Positions 1 to 10,214 of a stretch of DNA of 64,000 bases are shown here, piece after piece. Numbering within the stretch: the first letter of the stretch is position 1; every line of letters begins with the position of its first letter. The stretch is from Primula veris (lineage: Eukaryota > Streptophyta > Magnoliopsida > Ericales > Primulaceae), in assembly GCA_963682055.1 (NCBI GenBank), contig OY821745.1, positions 6,641,501-6,705,500 of the forward strand, in the 5' to 3' direction. Under the pieces are notes generated by a model. That model made no database searches. It was not told where the DNA came from and saw only the letters and a list, made by a program, of their open reading frames with translations. A program made the position numbers and the translations under genes.

Positions 1-657
1 GAGGGAGCAATAATCAAAAAAAGCATAAAATTGGGCTTCCGAGCTACCAACAATGAGGCAGAATACGAGGCCATGATAAATGGCATGCTCATTGCCCGGT
101 CCCTCGGATGCTCCCACTTAATTGCAAGCTCAGACTCCATGCTCATCGTCAATCAAGCCATCGGCGAGTTCCAAGCCAAAGATGACAGAATGATCCTCTA
201 CCAAGAGAAAGTCCAAAGCTTGATGGCAACTTTCGAACAGTGCGACTTAATAAGAATTAATGGCACCGAAAATGCACACGCCGACGCCTTGGCCACCCTA
301 GCCTCGACATTAACAATGACTGACACCCGGTCGATCACAGTGGAACTACTGCCAACACCGAGCATAATTAAAAGGGTAGACCGAGTGACATCAATACAAT
401 ATGAACAAGGTTGGATGGAGGACATGACCCATTATCTGCGAAATGAGACGCTTCCGGCCGACAAGATAAAAGCGCTAAAAATTACAAGAAAAGCTCCTCG
501 CTTCTGGCTATCCGAGGACGACAAACTATACAAATCCAGTTACCGGGGACCCCACCTACTATGCGTCCCGACCGAGCTACAACTGCCGGTCTTGGAGAAA
601 TCCACGAAGGATCCTGCGGAGCACACATCAAAGGGCGATCCCTTGCAAACAAGGCAG
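1..657 (+). pseudogene. Tat pol fragment: archaeal-type RNase H and linker, frameshifted
   Basis: Open in frame 1 from the window edge. aRNH residues visible are the Glu in NNEAEYEA, the Asp in SSDSML and the Asp in HADALA; the first catalytic Asp (DGSS) lies left of the window. It cleaves the RNA strand of RNA/DNA hybrids during reverse transcription. After aRNH comes the linker [15 protein letters not shown]. Around 590-600 one base is missing relative to copy 2 (TTGGAGAAATCC against TTGGAGGAAATCC), so the frame runs off to a stop at 658-660 while integrase continues in frame 3. The polyprotein is therefore disrupted here. Confidence 0.85.
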
Positions 658-1685
658 TGACCCAAGGATATTGGTGGCCTTATATCAAGCGAGACGCCGA
701 TGCGTACGTCCAACGTTGCGACAAGTGCCAACGATTTGCCAAGATACCACGGCTCCCTTCATCTATGATGACCCCGGTGTCGGCACCATGGCCGTTCACT
801 CAATGGGCAATTGATTTGGTCGGTAAACTCCCAAGAGCACCTGGGAGTGTGGAATATCTGATCGTCGCGACGGATTATTTCACCAAATGGGTCGAAGCTA
901 AACCCCTCCGAGAAATCAAAGCCAGCAACGTCAAACAATTCATTTGGGAATACATCATAACTAGGTTCGGTATACCGTACGCTATCGTCGCCGACAACGG
1001 AACCCAGTTCAAAGATGCCAATTTACAGCTGTGGTACGAGGAACTCGGTATCCGAAAATTCTATTCGACGCTGACATACCCACAAGGAAACGGGCAAGCC
1101 GAAGTGTCGAACCGAACAATATTAGACGGCATCAAGACCACCCTTGAACAAGCAAAGGGGAGGTGGCCCGAGCGGCCACTCAACGTTTTATGGTCGTGCC
1201 GAACTACACCCAAGACGGGCACCAAGGAAACCCCGTTTAGCTTAGCATACGGTGTTGAGGCCATCATACCGACAGAGATCGGGCTACCCATGCTCCGAAC
1301 GACGTTGGTCGAGCAGGGAAACAATGAACAAAGAATGAGAGAAGAGCTCGACATGATAGACGAGAAACGAGAGATAGCGGCCCTTACCCTAGCTAAGTAC
1401 CAACAAAGCGTGAAGCAAACCTATGACAAGAGAGTAAAAGGGTCCAAAGAATTCATGGTAGGAGAACTGGTGCTGCGACGAGTGACGGTCTATACCCGCA
1501 ATGAAATACATGGCAAACTAAGCCCTACCTGGGAAGGCCCATACGAAATCGTCAAGCAAACAAGTCCAGTCTCTTACAAAATCAAAAGCGTCCAGTTCGC
1601 CAACAGCCGAGGGGAAAAGAATTCTTGGAATGTGGCTAACCTAAAGAAGTACTACGTATATGCAATCCTCCGAATACAAGTATAG
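561..1685 (+). CDS. Tat integrase (after frameshift)
   Basis: Integrase inserts the cDNA into host DNA. The zinc-binding HHCC module is visible (EIHEG, AHIKG, RCDKCQ), followed by the DDE core: first Asp in QWAIDLVGKLP, second in VADNGTQF, Glu in [11 protein letters not shown]. The C-terminal part carries the GELVLRRV and [12 protein letters not shown] segments usual in Gypsy integrases. The ATG at 561 is only the first in this frame after the frameshift; the true domain begins in the polyprotein upstream. All three catalytic residues are kept, unlike the copy at 21878-22957. A possible AATAAA lies at 1737-1742. Confidence 0.88.
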   Translation: MRPDRATTAGLGEIHEGSCGAHIKGRSLANKAVTQGYWWPYIKRDADAYVQRCDKCQRFAKIPRLPSSMMTPVSAPWPFTQWAIDLVGKLPRAPGSVEYLIVATDYFTKWVEAKPLREIKASNVKQFIWEYIITRFGIPYAIVADNGTQFKDANLQLWYEELGIRKFYSTLTYPQGNGQAEVSNRTILDGIKTTLEQAKGRWPERPLNVLWSCRTTPKTGTKETPFSLAYGVEAIIPTEIGLPMLRTTLVEQGNNEQRMREELDMIDEKREIAALTLAKYQQSVKQTYDKRVKGSKEFMVGELVLRRVTVYTRNEIHGKLSPTWEGPYEIVKQTSPVSYKIKSVQFANSRGEKNSWNVANLKKYYVYAILRIQV

Positions 1686-1762
1686 GTGCTACCTTACCCT
1701 TCTTGCTTAATGGCATTATCTTTCGTCTTTTGAATGAATAAAATATATTATTATGCTGTCTA

Positions 1763-2695
1763 CTAATACTATGAAATTCCCAACATGGCCGAAGTGCCTA
1801 GGAATACTATGAAATTCCCAACATGGCCGAAGTGCCTAGGAATACTATGAAATTCCCAACATGGCCGAAGTGCCTAGGAATACTATGAAATTCCGTAAAT
1901 GACGTGTTACCGAAGGAACGCCTAGGAATACTATGAAATTACCAACATGGCCGAAATGCCTAGGAATACTATGAAATTCCGTAAATGGCGTGTTACCGAA
2001 GGAACGCCTAGGAATACTATGAAATTCCCAACATGGCCGAAGTGCCTAGGAATACTATGAAATTCCGTAAATGGCGTGTTACCGAAGGAACGCCTAGGAA
2101 TACTATGAAATTCCCAACATGGCCGAAGTGCCTAGGAATACTATGAAATTCCCAACATGGCCGAAGTGCCTAGGAATACTATGAAATTCCCTAAATGGCC
2201 TGTTACCGAAGGAACGCCTAGGAATACTATGAAATTCCCAACATGGCCGAAGTGCCTAGGAATACTATGAAATTCCGTAAATGGCGTGTTACCGAAGGAA
2301 CGCCTAGGAATACTATGAAATTCCCAACATGGCCGAAGTGCCTAGGAATACTATGAAATTCCCAACATGGCCGAAGTGTCTAGGAATACTATGAAATTCC
2401 CAACATGGCCGAAGTGCCTAGGAATACTATGAAATTCCGTAAATGGCGTGTTACCGAAGGAACGCCTAGGAATACTATGAAATTTCCAACATGGCCGAAG
2501 TGCCTAGGAATACTATGAAATTCCCAACATGGCCGAAGTGCCTAGGAATACTATGAAATTCCCTAAATGGCGTGTTACCGAAGGAACGCCTAGGAATACT
2601 ATGAAATTCCCAACATGGCCGAAGTGCCTAGGAATACTATGAAATTCCCTAAATGGCGTGTTTTCAAAGGAACGCCTAGGAATACTATGAAATTC
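1763..2695 (+). repeat. Tandem repeat array with alternating 38-bp and 48-bp units
   Basis: Two unit types alternate irregularly. The 38-bp type reads GGAATACTATGAAATTCCCA then ACATGGCCGAAGTGCCTA. The 48-bp type shares the first 18 bases and then carries GTAAATGGCGTGTTACCGAA and GGAACGCCTA. More than 20 units are present. It lies just 3' of integrase, where Tat/Ogre elements are known to carry variable tandem repeats that can seed satellites. Confidence 0.95.
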
Positions 2696-2988
2696 ATATG
2701 CAGGTACAATGCAAGGAATTATTCAGGTCCACATTACGGCGGCGATACAATACAAATTGGCTAAAACAATGAAGGAGAGTCAATCTAAACAACGAAATAT
2801 CAACAAGAAGCATCTCCAAAACAGGAATAACGAAATAACAAATGATTTAGCAAGGAAAAATCGATCCAATCAATCAAATAGCAATACGGCAATGGAAAGG
2901 TACAAAACAGGAATAAAGAAATAACATAAATAGTCCTCGCCCGCATTACGGAGGCAACAAGAAGATCATCGACACTAAAGAGACTCAT
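2696..2988. other. Spacer between tandem repeats and antisense genes
   Basis: A-rich non-coding DNA containing two versions of a short motif ending in ACATTACGGCGGC or GCATTACGGAGGC. The same motif marks a 132-bp tandem repeat at the equivalent place in copy 2 (23967-24260). The short ORFs here are not conserved between the copies. Confidence 0.6.
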
Positions 2989-3590
2989 TTAAGAAGAGCT
3001 ACTGCAGGAGGAGCACGACGGTAATTGACCGAGCTCAATCTCTTCGTCATCCGTCGTTGTGTACCCATCAGACTCATCACCATCAAAACGCTCCTCAGAA
3101 ACGAGGGCATCAAAATTGGTCGTATGAGCTCCAACACAAGTCAGCGTCTGAAGCCGCGCGTTGAACTCGGCTTCTTTCGCGAACTCGTGAGCATCCGAGG
3201 CCGCTTTACGGCGATCATCGTCAAAGGAGAGATTACGGCGAGCTTCGATCATAGCCGCGGAAGCATCGTATCTGGCACGGGACAAACGGAAATACTTCAC
3301 CAACACGTTGGCCTTGGTCACAAGCAACTTTAATTTGCCAAAGTACTTGTCCTTTGCACGCCAATATCGATCCAAACGACGCTCCTGAACCTCAACAGTA
3401 TGCTCGGCACGGCGAACGTATTCTCGAAAAGAGGCCGCCTGGGTTTTCATCTTGGTCCGCAGTCGAGCACATTGGTCGGTCAATTTGACATTTTTGCCCA
3501 TCAAAACAATGTAGGGCCACTTGTCAGGCACCTCACTAGCCGCACCAGATGAGACCTCGTCCCGGATACAAGCTACAAATAAAACGACAA
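2989..3590 (-). CDS. Antisense block C: helical ORF with acidic/serine C-terminus
   Basis: Unrecognised protein. It is strongly conserved with 24287-24922 in copy 2, from [11 protein letters not shown] through [23 protein letters not shown] and the end SCSSCSSSS. Heptad-rich, charged helices fill the middle and an acidic segment (TTDDEEIELGQ) precedes the serine tail. The 5' end is probably a splice acceptor (TTTGTAG) near 3590, because residues upstream do not match between copies. Whether it is spliced to block B or is a separate gene cannot be settled by reading. Confidence 0.6.
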
Positions 3591-3607
3591 AACAAGCTAC
3601 TCTATTA

Positions 3608-4201
3608 TTAATCCGACAACCCCTCAACAGACGCCGAGATCTCTACTACATCGGCAAAATGAATATCTCGCAATGAATTAATTTGCGTCCCCAAACGCTC
3701 ACGAATGACCGCCTCGATTCGGTTCAAGGCAACAGTGGTTTCAGTTACCCCGGCCTTCGCATCAACCATGCGCTCTGCCCGGGACACACCACTCATTCCT
3801 TTTATATGCTCCAGCACCTCTAAAGCGCGAGCTCGGGCCCAATACGCTTTGGCAAAGGATAGCAGCAGGTCCGCGTCCTCGAAAACGGCCCCAAGGACCA
3901 AATTCAAGCTCGTCACACGACCTCGGGCTTCATCACGAGAACGTCGTAGGGCACCGAGAAGTTCCTTCGCTTTACCCTTATTTGCCGTATAATGGGCGGT
4001 CTTTTTACTAAATTTCTCTCCCAAATCACGTAACCGAATCGCCAAGTTGGAAATATGAATATTCAGACCCTCGATTTCCTGACAAGCACAAGTCAGTTTC
4101 GCGGTAAGGGACGCCTTAGATCTTTCCAAATCTTCTATTACGTCACCTACACTACGACTAGGCGAGGTCCATACCACCATGGCAAGGGGGTTATTTGGTA
4201 C
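3608..4201 (-). CDS. Antisense block B: coiled-coil ORF
   Basis: Unrecognised protein of 198 codons, counted from a TTGTCAG site that looks like a splice acceptor to a TAA stop; it has exactly the same length in copy 2 (25065-25658). Conserved stretches include [42 protein letters not shown] and the end GLSD. Long amphipathic helices suggest a coiled coil. The DNA upstream (4210-4400) is T-rich on this strand, as in plant introns. It lies between the stop of the Transposase_28-like gene and block C. Confidence 0.6.
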   Translation of the reverse strand, partial: VPNNPLAMVVWTSPSRSVGDVIEDLERSKASLTAKLTCACQEIEGLNIHISNLAIRLRDLGEKFSKKTAHYTANKGKAKELLGALRRSRDEARGRVTSLNLVLGAVFEDADLLLSFAKAYWARARALEVLEHIKGMSGVSRAERMVDAKAGVTETTVALNRIEAVIRERLGTQINSLRDIHFADVVEISASVEGLSD

Positions 4202-4402
4202 CTGACAACATTTTGTTTTCACATCCTTCAAAATATGACGACCGTCAAAAGAAATTAACCCAAGAAAGCCCAACAGAAAGAAAACACAGCACCTATATTA
4301 TCACTTCCCCAAAAGAATCTGTTTCTAGATACACAAGAGACTAAACCAAAAAAAAATAAAAAAATAAAAAAAAATATACTATACATACTGCTAGAAAGAT
4401 AG

Positions 4403-5062
4403 TCAAGGTTCCACCTGAGGAGATACTGGTGGGGGAACAACAGTAGCATCCGGTCGAGGAGTGGACGGGGCCGACATAGAGTGAGGACGCAGCGCTGTCG
4501 AAATTGTCTGTCCCGGCAGCCGAGGAAGCTCCTCTTCACGAAGATTCGCCCAGTCTAAGGGTTTCGGCGGTGCACCATGCGGACACGGATACACCAACTC
4601 CGACCACGCCCTATCCGACAAAGGAACATTCGCGAAATTGAGCGCCCGCACATGAGCACAGTATACAGAGAAGTTGGCCATCATTGCTAACTTTGTCCGC
4701 TCCTCCACGTGTGCCGTTTTCAGGGCAGTCACCTTAGCCCTTTCGGCTTCCACGTCCTCTGCCAGGAGCAAGTTCTCCTCCTCTAGTTCGCCGTACTTAA
4801 CGACCATGCTCTCTTTTTCCGCCTTCAATTTATCGACATCCTCGGTCAGGTGCAGAAAGTCCACCGACAGCTTGTCATAATTCTCGCCCAGGGTTTTATT
4901 CTCGGCGACCAATTTCTCTTTCTCGACCTCGAAAGCCGCAAGCAGATCCTTTATCTTCTGCTCGTTCTCCTCAACTATGGCGTTCTTCTCGGCCACCAGC
5001 TTCTCTTTCTCAGCCCCTAGAGCTCCCAGCTGATCCCGTAGCGCCACGGTACTCAAGGCAAT
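4403..5062 (-). CDS. Antisense spliced gene, exon 4 (coiled coil, stop)
   Basis: Phase-0 exon of 660 bp including the stop, the same length as in copy 2. The acceptor reads GTGCAG before ATTGCC. The product is a long coiled coil with repeats of the AEKEKLVAENK type, then LSDRAWSELVYPCPHG and a proline-rich end SPQVEP. The stop TGA is at the same codon in both copies, which suggests it is the true end of the protein. Confidence 0.68.
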   Translation of the reverse strand: MALSTVALRDQLGALGAEKEKLVAEKNAIVEENEQKIKDLLAAFEVEKEKLVAENKTLGENYDKLSVDFLHLTEDVDKLKAEKESMVVKYGELEEENLLLAEDVEAERAKVTALKTAHVEERTKLAMMANFSVYCAHVRALNFANVPLSDRAWSELVYPCPHGAPPKPLDWANLREEELPRLPGQTISTALRPHSMSAPSTPRPDATVVPPPVSPQVEP

Positions 5063-5165
5063 CTGCACTTCAACACATTAGATTCCAAACAGAATACAAG
5101 TACCAGACCTATATAACGAAATACGAGCATCATGGTATATATTACGAAATAAGCGCCCCACATAC

Positions 5166-5693
5166 CCTCAGCGCATCTGCGTGGGCCTGCTCTATAACCG
5201 ACATTGTAGGTTGAGCAGCTAGTCTTTCTGCATCCTTGAACGCAAGGGGTTTCAGAGCCGTATACCCCATCTTCAAGGTTCGCGGTTGCTCCAGCAGCTC
5301 ACCCCCACATCGGTCAATGTAACGGGTCATTGCAACCCCGTCAACCAACACCTTCTCGGATCCGTCGAGAGCCTCATCCTCGACACCCGTCACAACATCC
5401 CCGGCAATCTCTTCGCCGCCTTCCATATCCACTTCCTCGACCGCCTCCTTCTCTGGAGCATTAGTCTCAGGGGTCCTGCGCTCGATTACATCCTCTGTAC
5501 GGATGGGCGAGATACCAGACCGGTCCAACACGGCCTCAAAAAGGACAGGCGAGACTGCAGGCAGGGTCATCGTCTCCTTCCCCATAGCCACCAGCATGTT
5601 GATATGTCCGAACAGGCTATCGACCGACCCCTGAAACACAATAATACCCATCGACCGGGCAAGAGCGAGGGTAACCAATGGAGAAGTCAGTAA
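5166..5693 (-). CDS. Antisense spliced gene, exon 3
   Basis: Phase-0 exon of 528 bp, identical in length to that of copy 2. Acceptor GTTTCAG at its 5' side, donor AGG|GTATGTGG at its 3' side. It encodes [20 protein letters not shown], an acidic stretch (VEEVDMEGGEE) and MGYTALKPLAFKDAERLAAQ. No known domain recognised. Open throughout in this copy, whereas copy 2 has two stops here. Confidence 0.65.
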
Positions 5694-5779
5694 CTGAAAC
5701 AAGATAACTAATAAAGCAAAGCACTAGCGAACAAACCGATAACCAAAAGACAAGAAAATCATAATACATATACACATAC

Positions 5780-6639
5780 CTCGCCCGGCGCAGAGGCATC
5801 CTCGGCGGTATCCCCTTCGGTGGCAGCAACCGCCCCCTCGCCCGAGCCAACGATATCAGCCTCCTCGGTAACCGATGTATCGGTTCCCCTGGCCCTCTTC
5901 GTTACTCCACCAACCGAGCAGCACTTCGTGCCCGGACCACTTTCAAGAACTCCTCCTCGGGCACTTTGGGGATCTCGGGCGCAGGATTCCCCTTGGTCAC
6001 CGACCCCATAGGGTACCCGAGCAGCATCGGAGCAGTACGACTCACCGGATCCGGCGTCGGTCCCGGCCCCCACCATTTCCAAAGAGCTAACAGAGCCTCT
6101 ACATTGGGAGCGCCGAGGTCGAGCATAGTGGGAGCGTTGGTGGCCGGTCCAAGAATCTGGTGTCCCGGACAGCCCCATTCACCAGAAGCTATCACGATAC
6201 CAAGATTGCGCTCTTTGTTGGTATCCGGCAAACCGATAACAAGCCGGCAATAGGCACGCTGGGTTTTCAGATACGAGCTGCGACGCTCAAAGCTCAGACT
6301 GTAGACTCCGAAGACGTCCTTCAATTCAATCGGTATTCCGGCCAACTCCGATAACCTTTGAATACCGTTCAGAGTACGGTAACCATTTAAGGCCAGTTGG
6401 GCTGGAGCAATCTGGACGGCCTCAAAGAACGAAGCCACCCAGTTTGTAAAAGGAAGTCGAAGACCCCCAGTAAAAAATGCCGAAGAGCGCACAGCCACCT
6501 CGCCGACAGGAACAAATCCCAGCACCTCCTCGTCAGAAATAGGAAGCCGAATATGTATGTTGTCAGGTATTCCGGCAAGCTCTTTAAAATCCTTTTCCAC
6601 GAAGGTGCCAACTTGGGCCACACTTTGGGTCAGAATTTC
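5780..6639 (-). CDS. Antisense spliced gene, exon 2: Transposase_28-like domain (frameshifted near 5905)
   Basis: Begins at an acceptor (GGATAG) with EILTQSVAQVGTFVEKDF. The segment around [47 protein letters not shown] and ASGEWGC resembles the plant family called putative gypsy type transposon (Pfam Transposase_28, PF04195); the match is from memory of the motif pattern. Its function is unknown. Relative to copy 2 the exon is 46 bp shorter near 5905, which shifts the frame and gives an early stop (ARLVE then stop). The rest, to donor GAG|GTATGTG, is open in the other frame. Confidence 0.65.
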
Positions 6640-6858
6640 CTATCCAAACATCATTCACAATTCCATCAATATACTAACCAAATACACAAACAAGAACCAC
6701 ATCAATATAACGCACCCCCCCCCCCCCAACTCACATTAACCAGATACATAAGAATCATCATACACATATAGACAACCTAAACCATATACCAGTGACACAT
6801 CTATGACCACAACGACAAAATTACCTACAACCCCTACCAACAGAGAAAGAACACTTAC

Positions 6859-6867
6859 GGTTATCAT
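6859..6867 (-). CDS. Antisense spliced gene, short first coding exon
   Basis: Minus strand ATG ATA ACC followed by a perfect plant donor GTAAGT. The equivalent place in copy 2 has ATG ACT and the same GTAAGT. It would join in phase 0 to EILTQ of exon 2. The small size means the call rests on the conserved donor and on the absence of any conserved ATG in exon 2. The intron holds a run of 13 C. Confidence 0.45.
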
Positions 6868-7215
6868 TATGAACAAGCACGGGAGAACAGCAGCAAGTCT
6901 TCCAACAAAACCACGAAACCCTAGATCAAGCGGCCGAACTCTTTTCCTTTTTGGCGGGAAGAATATGCTTTAGAGAGAGAGAGATATTTCTTCAGCAAAT
7001 TTTGTGATAAAAATAAAAAAGGATTACTTGGCACAGTAGAAAGGAGTGGAGTCACAAAAAGAATAAAATAATAACCGTCCTTTCATGTGACAGAGGTTTA
7101 CCTTTTTTCCAACCATACAAAAGTCAACAACCGCTGCTATTTTTAACATATAAACGCTTCAGATTTCGCCACGTCAGCGCGTATCCCACTACCCAAGGCA
7201 GTTCACATCATTACA

Positions 7216-7225
7216 CCTAAATAAA
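7216..7225 (-). promoter_or_regulatory. Possible TATA region of the antisense spliced gene
   Basis: The minus strand reads TTTATTTAGG; copy 2 has TTTATATAGG at the same place. It lies about 350 bp upstream of the proposed start, which is far for a simple promoter, so a long 5' UTR would be needed. Confidence 0.3.
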
Positions 7226-7587
7226 CGGCCAGTGGACCCTACCACGAAAAGCTTCCCACATACGCTACCAATATTATCACACCGAGAATGTCCCCCGATT
7301 AAAGTTCCTCGACTCCCAACCAATTCTTACCCAAAGGGCACACCGAACAAGGTGGACGAAGACCGTTTCTAGCTTGACGGCATGGAGCATCAAGTCTAAC
7401 AACGCTCTCCGGGGGGATAACCGGGCATATTGTTCAGTATATGCTGAGAGACATCAAATGATATCAACATAAAAGAGTGAAGCAAACAAGAAATAAAATA
7501 GGACAGAATCAAGTGCAAGACAAGTTTTATTCATCCACAAAGGGGGAAACACAAACAATACAACAGAAAAAGAAAAATACACCCATC

Positions 7588-7950
7588 CTATTTTTTCGAA
7601 CTATCCCCCATAGCAACATCCCTCTTCGCCAAAAGTTCCTCCAGACGCTCCTTCTCCCTAATCAAACGAGAAATCGCCATCTCAGCCTGTTTCAAGGCGT
7701 AAGACTGAGACTCGCATTTTTGCTCGGCCTTGAAACGAGCAGTGCCCTCCTCGTCCCAATATTGTTTAAACCTCATCACTTCAGTCCGAGCACACATGAG
7801 ATCATGTTTCAGCCATGACATCTCAATTTCTTTTAGTTGAAGAGGAGTCAAATCCTCCTCCCCAAAACCAGGGGGACGAGGTAGCAAAAAAGTAGGCTCC
7901 TCTTCCATAAGGGCTTTCTTTTTGGAGGCAGACCTAGTGATGGGAGCCAT
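7588..7950 (-). CDS. Antisense mini-gene 1: coiled-coil protein (MAPITRS family)
   Basis: 120 aa, unrecognised. Start chosen at MAPITRSASKKK, the ATG shared with copy 2, rather than one five codons upstream. A short basic N-terminus is followed by [14 protein letters not shown] and then a continuous charged helix ([32 protein letters not shown]) typical of a coiled coil. TATAAAT lies about 85 bp upstream and AATAAA (minus) at 7526-7531 downstream, so it looks like a self-contained transcription unit. Copy 2 homologue at 29161-29520. Confidence 0.7.
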   Translation of the reverse strand: MAPITRSASKKKALMEEEPTFLLPRPPGFGEEDLTPLQLKEIEMSWLKHDLMCARTEVMRFKQYWDEEGTARFKAEQKCESQSYALKQAEMAISRLIREKERLEELLAKRDVAMGDSSKK

Positions 7951-8033
7951 CTCACGCAAAAGCAAGTTAGAAGAAGCAAATTATAAAATAAGAGGGAGGA
8001 AGAATTGGTAATGAGATACAGGCAATAGGGAGC

Positions 8034-8040
8034 ATTTATA
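8034..8040 (-). promoter_or_regulatory. TATA box of antisense mini-gene 1
   Basis: Minus strand TATAAAT about 85 bp upstream of the ATG; a matching TATAAAT stands before the copy 2 homologue. Confidence 0.55.
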
Positions 8041-8183
8041 GAGAATCAAAAGGCACAAAGTACGAAGCGTTACAATGGTTCACAAGACAGGCACGAGATA
8101 CGAAAAGATACAACTGATTCATCAAATACAGAAAATAAAACACAAATTGCAAAAGGGGAAATACACAAGAAAACCAGCCCAAT

Positions 8184-8663
8184 CTAAGGATCAATGGGTG
8201 GAAAAACTGAACTGCCAGACCGAGAGAAAACAAAACGAGCAGAACAATTCAACCGAGCTTGGTAGGAATCGTTCATGGCGACCAAATTGTCATTCTCCGA
8301 GGAGAGCCTGTTGTTTTCCGTAGTAAGAACCCTGACGCGCTCCACGAGCCGAGCATTCTTTACCATTATGCTAGCTAGGCCTTGAGGAGAGTTGTCAAAC
8401 TCATCTTGAGAATGGTCCCAAATCTCCTCGGCATCATACCAGGAGTTGGCCAGATGGTTTCTCTGTAACAACAAGTGATCGAGCTGGCGACTCAGTGCCG
8501 AGATCTCGGTCCACTTCACCATCTCTTCGGGATAAGAGCCGAACAAGCTCAAGGCCAAAACGCCATACTCTTTCTCAAGCCTTGCCATCCGACGGCGGAC
8601 CCGAGATACCTCAGTGTCCAAGCCCTTCATCTGAGCATGATATCTCACCACAGGTCCAGACAT
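8184..8663 (-). CDS. Antisense mini-gene 2: coiled-coil protein (MSGPVVRYH family)
   Basis: 159 aa, unrecognised. Begins [19 protein letters not shown] and continues with heptad-like helices (VRRRMARLEKEY, LSRQLDHLLLQRNHL, RVRVLTTENNRLSSENDN). TATAAGT lies about 100 bp upstream. This is the full-length form; in copy 2 an internal deletion leaves only 42 aa (29752-29880). Confidence 0.68.
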   Translation of the reverse strand: MSGPVVRYHAQMKGLDTEVSRVRRRMARLEKEYGVLALSLFGSYPEEMVKWTEISALSRQLDHLLLQRNHLANSWYDAEEIWDHSQDEFDNSPQGLASIMVKNARLVERVRVLTTENNRLSSENDNLVAMNDSYQARLNCSARFVFSRSGSSVFPPIDP

Positions 8664-8760
8664 TCTGGGAAATTGTTATAGTACGGAAGAGAATAAAGGG
8701 CTGAGGGAGAGAAGCAAAAAGAAAAATGAGAGATGATAAACTACCAAAGAAAAGAGAAGT

Positions 8761-8767
8761 ACTTATA
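8761..8767 (-). promoter_or_regulatory. TATA box of antisense mini-gene 2
   Basis: Minus strand TATAAGT; copy 2 has TATAAATA at the same place. Confidence 0.5.
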
Positions 8768-9185
8768 GAACGGAGATAGCATGATATTTTATGACCTTGC
8801 TTGGGAAGTTGCATATTTCCTGACATGCTTGGGAGCATGCACATTTCCTGACCTACTAGGGAGCATGCACCTATGTTTAACAGTGATGGGGACATCTACT
8901 GACATCTGAGACTACAGTGCAGAGAGAAATAAAGACGAGATATTCAAAGATCTAGATTCCAGACAAACAACGAACCACAGGTGCAATATAAAAAGAAGTG
9001 CAAAAATAAAAGGGCAAAAATACTTCTCATTAATAAAGATGGAATATATCATTGTTCATTACATCAAAAGACAGTCTATTACATCGAGGTCTATTACATC
9101 CGAGATAAAGACCTATTACATCTGAGATGTACTATCACAGAAGATCAGGCAAAGAAGGTCGACTATATCAGCAGGCCGAGTGAAC

Positions 9186-9360
9186 AGGAGGCGCCAACAG
9201 AAAAAACATAAGAAACAAAAAAAAAAGGGAAAAAGAAAAGAATGAAAAGTAGGGAGAACAGAGTATAAAAAAAAAATATATAAAAAGAAGAAAAAGAAAG
9301 AGATGGGAAAAGATGGGGAAAAGCAGAGAAAAATAAAAAAGAAGGGGGAAGGTTAGGGGG
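9186..9360 (+). repeat. Purine-rich tract
   Basis: Almost pure A/G on the plus strand. On the minus strand it lies in the 3' region of mini-gene 3 and yields a meaningless F/L-rich ORF. Copy 2 has a longer version (30404-30800). Confidence 0.7.
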
Positions 9361-9646
9361 AAGTCGATCGGTATCGATGAGAGGGCCCGGCAGAGACATC
9401 CCTGTCCCTCAGTGTCGGGTTCCCCCTTAGCATCTCATTCTCTTCGACTAGAGCCTGACGAGCACGTCGGCTATAAGCCAGTTCGGATCTTAGCCAAGTT
9501 AATTCCCGAACCATCTCGGTATGGTGATAACGCATCACCTTCAGTTCCTCCTCGGCATCCCTCAACAGCCTTTGTACATGGCTATAAGAGGCTTCAAAAG
9601 CCTCGACTTGCAAAGCTAATGTTGATGGGGTGAAAGGACCAGATAT
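9353..9646 (-). pseudogene. Antisense mini-gene 3: coiled-coil protein, start codon lost
   Basis: The body [37 protein letters not shown] and the end [13 protein letters not shown] matches copy 2 closely, but the codon equal to copy 2's ATG is ATA here (9644-9646). An upstream in-frame ATG at 9718 is only about 13 bp from the TATA box, too close to be in the mRNA. The unit is therefore probably dead or starts internally. Coiled-coil prediction is by eye. Confidence 0.6.
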
Positions 9647-9730
9647 CTTAGGGAAATTATAAGATGAGGGTCTATATATGGGGGAAAATAATATGATGAG
9701 AATTGTGGATGTAACCATGCTGTGAGCAGG

Positions 9731-9738
9731 TATTTATA
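9731..9738 (-). promoter_or_regulatory. TATA box of antisense mini-gene 3
   Basis: Minus strand TATAAATA, identical in copy 2. Confidence 0.55.
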
Positions 9739-10214
9739 GATCAATTAGATGAGGGCTGGTATTGAGAGTCGCAACCGTTCGCCAATGGGTACTAAGAAGC
9801 GATGGCAATTAAAAGATGTGTCTGTTCAAGAAAGAACGTTTGGATTCCCCAAAGGTTCTAAAAAAGCGTGAGTAATTAAAAGCCACTCTTGTTCACAAAA
9901 CGCTTGGATTCTTACCAATATTTAAAGAGGGCAAGTAATAATGGCATTGAAACACGCGTCATTTCTGGGAAAAAGCATTAGGTTCAAATAAATATCTAAG
10001 ATCTTTTGCACAGAGATCAAGAAAACTATGGTGAATAAGATTTTTACGCACAAGGCCCAAGAAAAGCATTAATGAGGCCACAAGCGTGCGCAGTCAAAAT
10101 AAATTGCATTGGAAAAGTAATTCAGATATAAACAAGAAAAAGAAGTCTTTATTGATTGATTGATATTTCGTTACAGAAGAAGCACAGAAAGGAAATACAA
10201 TAAAAACAATAAAA

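Noticed and set aside
1763..2695. Direct repeats that could look like a CRISPR array
   Set aside because: The units abut with no unique spacers, the host is a plant, and the place matches known Tat tandem repeats.
9647..9718. N-terminal extension of mini-gene 3 (start at 9718)
   Set aside because: The ATG is about 13 bp from the TATA box, and the extra residues do not match copy 2.
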